DNA from: CAYWMD01 sp964458575
GTDB taxonomy: Bacteria > Verrucomicrobiota > Verrucomicrobiia > Limisphaerales > JADLHS01
Direction: 5' to 3'
NCBI GenBank assembly: GCA_964458575.1
Contig: CAYWMD010000088.1
Span: forward strand, 1 to 19,003
DNA: 19,003 bases
Part shown: positions 14,722-19,003 of the stretch, in pieces
How positions within the stretch are numbered: the stretch's first letter is position 1
How the letters are laid out: each line of letters starts with the position of its first letter
The notes under the pieces: model-generated
What the model was told of the DNA's origin: nothing
Database searches by the model: none
What the model saw: the letters and a program-made list of their open reading frames with translations, nothing else
Position numbers and translations under genes: made by a program

Positions 14722-15855
14722 ATGAAAACCAAGACTGATATTAAGGACCGTTTCGTCATCATCATGGCCGGGGGACGCGGCGAGCGTTTTTGGCCGTTGA
14801 GCCGCACAGAAACCCCCAAGCACCTGCTCACGCTGCTCGGGAAGCAGTCCTTCCTTCAGGAGGCCGTGGCACGCGTGCTACCGCTCGTGCCTGCGAAGAA
14901 CATTTTTGTCATCACGACCGAGTCGCAGTTGCCGGAGGTCCGCAAGCAACTCCCGAAAATCCCGAAACAAAACCTCGTCGCCGAACCGGTGGGCCGCGAC
15001 ACCTGTGCCGCCGTCACGCTCGGCGCGGCGCTCGTCGGCGCGCGTTCCACCACCGGCGTCATGGCGGTTTTGCCGGCCGACCATGTGGTTCCCGACGAGA
15101 AAAAGTTTCAGCAGGTTCTAAACGATTCATTCGATTTGGCTGCGCGCGGTCAGGCGATCATCACTATCGGCATCAAGCCTACCGAGCCGGCGACGGGCTA
15201 TGGCTACATTCGCGTGGGTGAGACGCTGCCGCCGCCGCCGGGCGTAAAAGCATACAAGACGCTGTTTCATCGCGCCGAACAGTTCGTGGAGAAACCGCAC
15301 TTTGACCGCGCGCTCGAATATCTCAACACCGGCCAATACCGTTGGAACGCCGGCATGTTCATCTGGTCGTTCGTCACCGTGACGGAAGGTTTGCAGAAAC
15401 ATCAGCCGGAGATGTATGCCGCGTGCCAGCGCTGGTTCAAAGTGGCGAATCAACCGGCCAAACTTGCCAAAGTGCTGGCCAGGGAATATCCCGAGATCAA
15501 ACGCGTCTCGATTGACTATGCGCTGATGGAGCACGCCCAAAACGTCATCGTGGCCGACGGCGCGTTCGACTGGGACGACCTTGGAGCGTGGAACGCATTG
15601 GCCCGCCATCTCAAGCCGGACCCCGAAGGCAACTGCGCCGTAGCCGATTTCATCCACGTGGATGCCGCGCGCAACCTCATCTACGACGCACGGACGAAGG
15701 ACCGCCGCACGCCCATTGCCGTGGTAGGCCTGCGCGATTCAATTCTGGTCCAAACCGACGACGCCGTGCTGCTCGCTCACAAAAGTCAGGCTCAGAAGGT
15801 AAAAGAGTTGGTTAAGAAATTGGCGGAGGATGCGAAGCTGAGAAGACTTGTTTAG
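14722..15855 (+). CDS. manC: Mannose-1-phosphate guanylyltransferase (GDP-mannose pyrophosphorylase)
   Basis: This cytoplasmic enzyme makes GDP-mannose from mannose 1-phosphate and GTP, the precursor of mannose-, fucose- and rhamnose-containing polysaccharides. The 377-aa protein from ATG 14722 has the nucleotide-binding motif MAGGRGERFWPLSR (15-28) with K33 after TPKH. Other family blocks are AEPVGRDTCAA (87-97), PADH (118-121), FVEKP (188-192), WNAGMF (208-213), DYALME (265-270) and WDDLGAW (284-290). It is the single-domain form: the phosphomannose isomerase domain of longer ManC/AlgA proteins is absent. It begins 31 bases after the GH29 stop and is probably cotranscribed. GDP-mannose is also the source of GDP-fucose, which gives a loose link to the fucosidase upstream, but no GDP-fucose genes are seen here. 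Confidence 0.95.
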   Translation: MKTKTDIKDRFVIIMAGGRGERFWPLSRTETPKHLLTLLGKQSFLQEAVARVLPLVPAKNIFVITTESQLPEVRKQLPKIPKQNLVAEPVGRDTCAAVTLGAALVGARSTTGVMAVLPADHVVPDEKKFQQVLNDSFDLAARGQAIITIGIKPTEPATGYGYIRVGETLPPPPGVKAYKTLFHRAEQFVEKPHFDRALEYLNTGQYRWNAGMFIWSFVTVTEGLQKHQPEMYAACQRWFKVANQPAKLAKVLAREYPEIKRVSIDYALMEHAQNVIVADGAFDWDDLGAWNALARHLKPDPEGNCAVADFIHVDAARNLIYDARTKDRRTPIAVVGLRDSILVQTDDAVLLAHKSQAQKVKELVKKLAEDAKLRRLV

Positions 15856-15866
15856 AAGTTCTACAA

Positions 15867-16184
15867 ATGCGAGTCATTGCACTTCTGTCCATAACCTTCG
15901 GCTTCTTGGTGCAGATGTACTTGGATGGCCAAACGTTCACTCACGCAATAATTGGGATTATTTGCGGTGTTGCTGCCGCTCTCGGCGGTTGGGCTGTAGC
16001 TCGCAAGGAATATGCGGATGTGAAGCGGCGGTGGTTGTGGTGGATCGTGAGCGGTTTTGGTCTAGCGCTTGCGCTGTTTTGTATTGCTCAGTTGCCGGAG
16101 GCTTACCGATTCCAAACTCGATTCAACGAGCGATCCAGAAAGGCGCACGAAGCGGAGAAAGTCAAATCAACGACTGACCAGTAA
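15867..16184 (+). CDS. Small three-helix membrane protein of unknown function
   Basis: This is a 105-aa product from ATG 15867, 11 bases after manC. Three hydrophobic segments are visible at about residues 2-18, 26-44 and 56-76 (WLWWIVSGFGLALALFCIA). The loop between segments 2 and 3 (ARKEYADVKRRW) is strongly basic and so likely cytoplasmic. The C-terminal 25 residues are charged (RFNERSRKAHEAEKVK). No catalytic or binding motif is recognised and I cannot name a family. The close spacing suggests it is the last gene of the trpA-GH116-GH29-manC unit. Its stop is 17 bases from the convergent pheT stop, and no clear terminator lies between them. Confidence 0.7.
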   Translation: MRVIALLSITFGFLVQMYLDGQTFTHAIIGIICGVAAALGGWAVARKEYADVKRRWLWWIVSGFGLALALFCIAQLPEAYRFQTRFNERSRKAHEAEKVKSTTDQ

Positions 16185-16201
16185 GCTTGCGCGGTTGTGG
16201 A

Positions 16202-18718
16202 TTACTCCCTCACTACCGCCTTCAACTGTACCTTGAGCGCCTCCACTACTTTTGTGTGTGCCGCGTTCACTTCGGCGTCGGTCAATGTCTTCTCCAGTGA
16301 ACGGTAGGTAAAGGCATAAGCCAGGCTCTTCTGTCCTTCGGGGACGTTCTTGCCTCGAAACACATCGAACAACTCCACAGCCTCGAGATTCGCGGCTTTG
16401 GCCTGTTTGACGGTTTGAAGTACGGATTCGTGCGTCGTGGCCTCGGGCACGAGCATCGCCACGTCACGGCGGATGGATGGGAATTGCGGCAATGGTTTGA
16501 ACGACTTGCCCGACGCGCGACGCGCCATCAGCAGGACCAAATTCAACTCCGCAAGCAACACCGCGTCACGCAGGTCGTATTTCTTGGCAAGCGGCGGCAC
16601 AACCAGCCCCACTTCCCCGAGCGCTTGTTTGCCCAGATTCAGCGTGGCCGATTCGAGGAACAGCGGCGTGCTTTCGGCCCGCCGGCTGTAGCTCAAGCCG
16701 CGAATCCCGAATTGCTCCAACAACTCCTCGATCAACCCTTTCAAGTCGTAAATGTCGAACTTCGCGTCGCGGTCGTTGCCACTCCAGAAGAGCGAATGCC
16801 GCTGACCGGTCAACGCGATGGCGACCCGGCGGTCTTCTTTGGTTGCGCCATTGATCCGATTGAAGACCCGCCCCACCTCGAACACGGCCACGTCATAATT
16901 CTTCCGCGTCACGTTGTGGCGCAGAATGTTCAACAACCCCGGCAGCAAACTTGGTCGCAGCACATCCATGTCGGCACTGAGCGGATTGGCGAGCGCCACC
17001 AACTCTTCCGACTTCATCCGGCACTCGGCATTGCCGACCAGCGTCTGCCCCTGCACTTCATTCAAGCCGAGACCGCACAGAATCCTTCGCACATCCGTAA
17101 GCTGGTCGTGAACCGCATCAAACTCATTCGACCCGATTGCCCCGCGCGGCGGTGTGGTCGGCACTTTTTCCAGCCCGTAAAGCCGCTCAATCTCCTCGAT
17201 CAAATCCGTTTCGCGCTTCAAGTCCACGCGCCAGGTCGGAATGCGGAACGTGGCGCGCTCGGGCGATTGCGCAAGGATTTCCAAGCCCAGCGCTTTGAGC
17301 AGGCGCACCTGCTCCTCGGGCGCAATGACAATGCCCAACAACGCGTTGGTCTTGGCAAAGCGTAACTCGATTTGCTTCGATTCGGCGGGTTTGGGACAAG
17401 CGTCCACCAAGCCTTCGGCCAATTCGCCTCCGGCGGTTTCGAGGATGAGTTGCGCACAACGCCGGCTCGCCCACTCGCTGATGCCGATATCCGCGCCGCG
17501 CTCGAAGCGGTAACTGGATTCGCTCCGCAGCCCAAGCGCCTTGCTGGTGCGCCGAATGTTCGTCGGCGAGAAATAGGCGCTCTCAATCAGCACGTCGGTT
17601 GTGCGTTCATTGATCTCCGTGTTCTGCCCACCCATGATGCCGGCGAGGGCGATGCCTTTGTATTCGTCCGCGATCAGAAGCATTTCACCTGATAGCGACC
17701 GTTCAACATTATCGAGCGTCTTGAATTTCTCCTTTTCGCCTGCGCGGCGGACAACGAGTGTAGGCTTGTGGCTGCCTTCGTGAGAAGGCGGCTGACTCTG
17801 AATAGCCGCGCTCTCACGAGCGCAGCCACGACTGATCAAATGATAGTCGAAAGCGTGCAACGGCTGACCACACTCCATCATCACGTAATTCGTCACGTCC
17901 ACCACGTTGCTGATGCTGCGGATGCCAATTTTCTCCAACGTGGAGCGCAACCAATCCGGGCTTGGTCCGATCTTCACGCCTTTGACCACGCGCGCCGTGT
18001 AGCGCGGACACAGTTCGGGGTCTTCGATGCGAACGGAGACCAGGTCGGCACATCGTAGGACAGGCGTCGCGCCTGTCTCTGAATTTTGATTTGAAGTTTG
18101 AGACAGGCGCGACGCCTGTCCTACGTCGGGCAACTTCAGTTTGCTCCCCGTGACCACGGCAATTTCGCGGGCGATGCCGATGACGCTGTTCAAGTCCGGT
18201 CGGTTCGGCGTGACTTCCAGATCAAACACCACGTCGCCGCCGGTGCGGCCCAGATATTCGGAGAACGGTTGGCCGACAGTGGCGTTCTCAGGTAGGATGA
18301 GCAGGCCGTCCACTTGATCCGGCAATCCAAGTTCCTGCGGCGAACACATCATGCCCTGGCTGACAATGCCAAAGACTTTGCGTTCCTTGATCACAAACGG
18401 CTCCTTGTCGCCGGGCTTCAACGGCAGCGCAAAGTTCGGCAGGATGAGCGGCACTTTGTCGCCGGGCTTGTGATTCTGCGCGCCGCAAATAATCGTCCGC
18501 TCACCTTTGCCGTCATTGACCTTGCAGACCGAAAGCTTGTCAGCGGCGGGCACCTTGTCGCGCGTGAGGATTTGCGCCACGACGATGCCCTCGAACTCGC
18601 CGGCGATTTTGTGAACGCCCTCGACTTCCAATCCGAGCATGGTGAGCCGCTCGGCCAGTTGTTCCGGCGACCAATCGAAATCCACGTATTGCTTGAGCCA
18701 GTTGAGCGTGACTTTCAT
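16202..18718 (-). CDS. pheT: Phenylalanyl-tRNA synthetase beta subunit
   Basis: PheT pairs with PheS to charge tRNA-Phe; the beta subunit provides tRNA binding and editing of Tyr-tRNA-Phe. The 838-aa product from ATG 18718 contains all expected domains. These are the N-terminal OB-fold tRNA-binding domain at about 43-155 (GIVVAQI, CGAQNHKPGDKV), the B3/B4 editing region at about 225-425 with RSISNVVDVTNYVM and LGLRSESSYRFERGAD, B5 at about 446-520, the synthetase-like core at about 535-735, and a C-terminal FDX-ACB anticodon-binding domain at about 745-837 (FPSIRRDVAMLVP). Two in-frame insertions interrupt it, at about 199-225 and 295-320, both encoded by palindromic DNA; without them it would be about 785 aa, a normal size. 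pheS is not adjacent on either side. A tRNA-Ala gene lies upstream on the same strand. Confidence 0.96.
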   Translation of the reverse strand: MKVTLNWLKQYVDFDWSPEQLAERLTMLGLEVEGVHKIAGEFEGIVVAQILTRDKVPAADKLSVCKVNDGKGERTIICGAQNHKPGDKVPLILPNFALPLKPGDKEPFVIKERKVFGIVSQGMMCSPQELGLPDQVDGLLILPENATVGQPFSEYLGRTGGDVVFDLEVTPNRPDLNSVIGIAREIAVVTGSKLKLPDVGQASRLSQTSNQNSETGATPVLRCADLVSVRIEDPELCPRYTARVVKGVKIGPSPDWLRSTLEKIGIRSISNVVDVTNYVMMECGQPLHAFDYHLISRGCARESAAIQSQPPSHEGSHKPTLVVRRAGEKEKFKTLDNVERSLSGEMLLIADEYKGIALAGIMGGQNTEINERTTDVLIESAYFSPTNIRRTSKALGLRSESSYRFERGADIGISEWASRRCAQLILETAGGELAEGLVDACPKPAESKQIELRFAKTNALLGIVIAPEEQVRLLKALGLEILAQSPERATFRIPTWRVDLKRETDLIEEIERLYGLEKVPTTPPRGAIGSNEFDAVHDQLTDVRRILCGLGLNEVQGQTLVGNAECRMKSEELVALANPLSADMDVLRPSLLPGLLNILRHNVTRKNYDVAVFEVGRVFNRINGATKEDRRVAIALTGQRHSLFWSGNDRDAKFDIYDLKGLIEELLEQFGIRGLSYSRRAESTPLFLESATLNLGKQALGEVGLVVPPLAKKYDLRDAVLLAELNLVLLMARRASGKSFKPLPQFPSIRRDVAMLVPEATTHESVLQTVKQAKAANLEAVELFDVFRGKNVPEGQKSLAYAFTYRSLEKTLTDAEVNAAHTKVVEALKVQLKAVVRE
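17759..17836. repeat. Palindromic element 2 in frame inside pheT
   Basis: This is an interrupted inverted repeat. GTGGCTGC (17768-17775) pairs with GCAGCCAC (17822-17829), GTGAGA (17780-17785) with TCTCAC (17812-17817), and CGGC (17789-17792) with GCCG (17805-17808). It encodes about 26 residues (ISRGCARESAAIQSQPPSHE...) in the B3/B4 domain. They fall between HAFDYHL and LVVRRAGE, which are nearly contiguous in other PheT proteins. The frame is kept and no stop is introduced. The sequence is unrelated to the other pheT element; a possible partial relative lies at 1039-1070. Confidence 0.8.
18044..18124 (-). repeat. Palindromic element 1 in frame inside pheT, with perfect 25-bp arms
   Basis: The arms 18055-18079 and 18100-18124 are exact reverse complements (25 of 25) around a 20-base A/T-rich loop. 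GTCGG occurs at 18044-18048 and again at 18125-18129, 81 bp (27 codons) apart, as expected for a target-site duplication or slippage on insertion. Removing 81 bp joins KLP directly to DLVSVRIEDPE, the normal PheT continuity. The insert codes for residues 199-225 (VGQASRLSQTSNQ...PVLRCAD). A related copy lies between genes at 8885-8960. Perfect arms suggest recent arrival or gene-conversion-like maintenance. Confidence 0.9.
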
Positions 18719-18854
18719 TGCTTCAATTCGCGTTGGTGGTGAGCTTAATCAAATAGCACCGCGCGACACAGCGAAAAAATGGTCGGTGTCACGGCAATAG
18801 CCTCATAAGATGATTACAGAGACGGGGAAGAAGATTTTTGGTTTGGAGTGAGGG

Positions 18855-18932
18855 AACATCGAACATTCAACGCTCACCATCGAACGGCTTCACCTTCGAG
18901 GTTGGAAGTTGAGTGTTGAGCGTTGAATGCTC
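18855..18932. repeat. Intergenic palindrome of the CATTCAAC type upstream of pheT
   Basis: CATTCAACGCTCA (18864-18876) pairs perfectly with TGAGCGTTGAATG (18917-18929), a 13-bp stem. An inner ACCT/AGGT hairpin lies near 18892-18902. The arms resemble the element at 3807-3907 (shared CATTCAAC and CAACCTTC/CAACTTCC strings). It lies between the tRNA-Ala 3' end and pheT, in a 230-bp gap. The rest of that gap (18719-18854) shows no promoter I would defend. Without a T-run it is not a standard terminator for the tRNA, though the hairpin could act in 3' processing. Confidence 0.7.
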
Positions 18933-18948
18933 CCCCCGACGCGAAGAC

Positions 18949-19003
18949 TGGTGGAGCCGAGGGGGTTCGAACCCCTGACCTCCTGAATGCCATTCAGGCG
19001 CTC
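18949..19003 (-). tRNA. tRNA-Ala (anticodon GGC), 5' part off the window
   Basis: The minus strand gives the 3' three quarters of a tRNA. It shows the end of the D-arm (GAGC), an anticodon stem CCTGA/TCAGG around the loop ATGGCAT with anticodon GGC (18991-18989), a five-base variable loop AGGTC, a T-arm AGGGG-TTCGAAC-CCCCT, the acceptor strand CGGCTCC, discriminator A and an encoded CCA (18951-18949). GGC reads alanine codons GCC/GCU, and the GAGCGCCTG...CAGGAGGTCAG pattern is typical of bacterial tRNA-Ala(GGC). About 20 bases of the 5' end lie beyond the right edge. Confidence 0.95.

Noticed and set aside
18855..18932. Hairpin considered as terminator of the tRNA-Ala gene
   Set aside because: There is no T-run after the stem, and the arms match another intergenic repeat at 3807-3907, so a repeat element is the better reading.

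Overview
The window looks like chromosomal DNA from a Verrucomicrobiota bacterium, most likely from the Pedosphaera/Limisphaera side of the phylum. This is inferred from four things: the moderately high G+C, weak or absent Shine-Dalgarno sequences, a Tat-exported GBA2-type glucosidase beside an alpha-L-fucosidase, and abundant short palindromic repeats both between genes and inside them. No phage, plasmid, insertion sequence or CRISPR array is visible.

Layout. Positions 1-974 (minus) hold most of a MoxR-family AAA+ ATPase whose C-terminus lies off the left edge. Positions 1104-8240 (minus) form one translation/RNA-processing operon. In transcription order it is nusA, infB, rbfA, a DHH-family nanoRNase/pAp phosphatase (nrnA-like), truB and ribF. 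A good sigma70-type promoter (TTGACG, 17 bp, TAACGT) lies at 8381-8353, and the nusA leader contains a terminator-like hairpin. NusA and IF-2 act in transcription and initiation, RbfA and TruB in 30S and tRNA maturation, NrnA in degrading the shortest RNA fragments, and RibF makes FMN/FAD. rimP and ylxR are not at their common positions next to nusA.

Reading away from this operon on the plus strand are a degenerate receiver-domain protein (8509-8883), trpA (9016-9816), a Tat-exported GH116 glucosidase-like enzyme with an inserted beta-sandwich-like module (9823-12999), a secreted GH29 alpha-L-fucosidase-like enzyme (13038-14690), mannose-1-phosphate guanylyltransferase (14722-15855) and a small three-helix membrane protein (15867-16184). 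From trpA onward the gaps are 6-38 bp, so this looks like one carbohydrate-related transcription unit appended to trpA. pheT (16202-18718, minus) converges on it, without pheS beside it. The right edge cuts a tRNA-Ala(GGC) gene on the minus strand.

The most unusual signal is a set of short palindromic elements of about 60-80 bp lying in frame inside conserved housekeeping genes: one in ribF and two unrelated ones in pheT. Each adds about 24-27 residues at a place where the family normally has none. One of the pheT elements has perfect 25-bp arms, has a sister copy between genes at 8885-8960, and is flanked by short direct repeats 81 bp (27 codons) apart. A further family of palindromes sits in the gaps of the nusA operon and upstream of pheT. 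Together they resemble the Rickettsia palindromic elements in behaviour, but in a different phylum and with different sequences.
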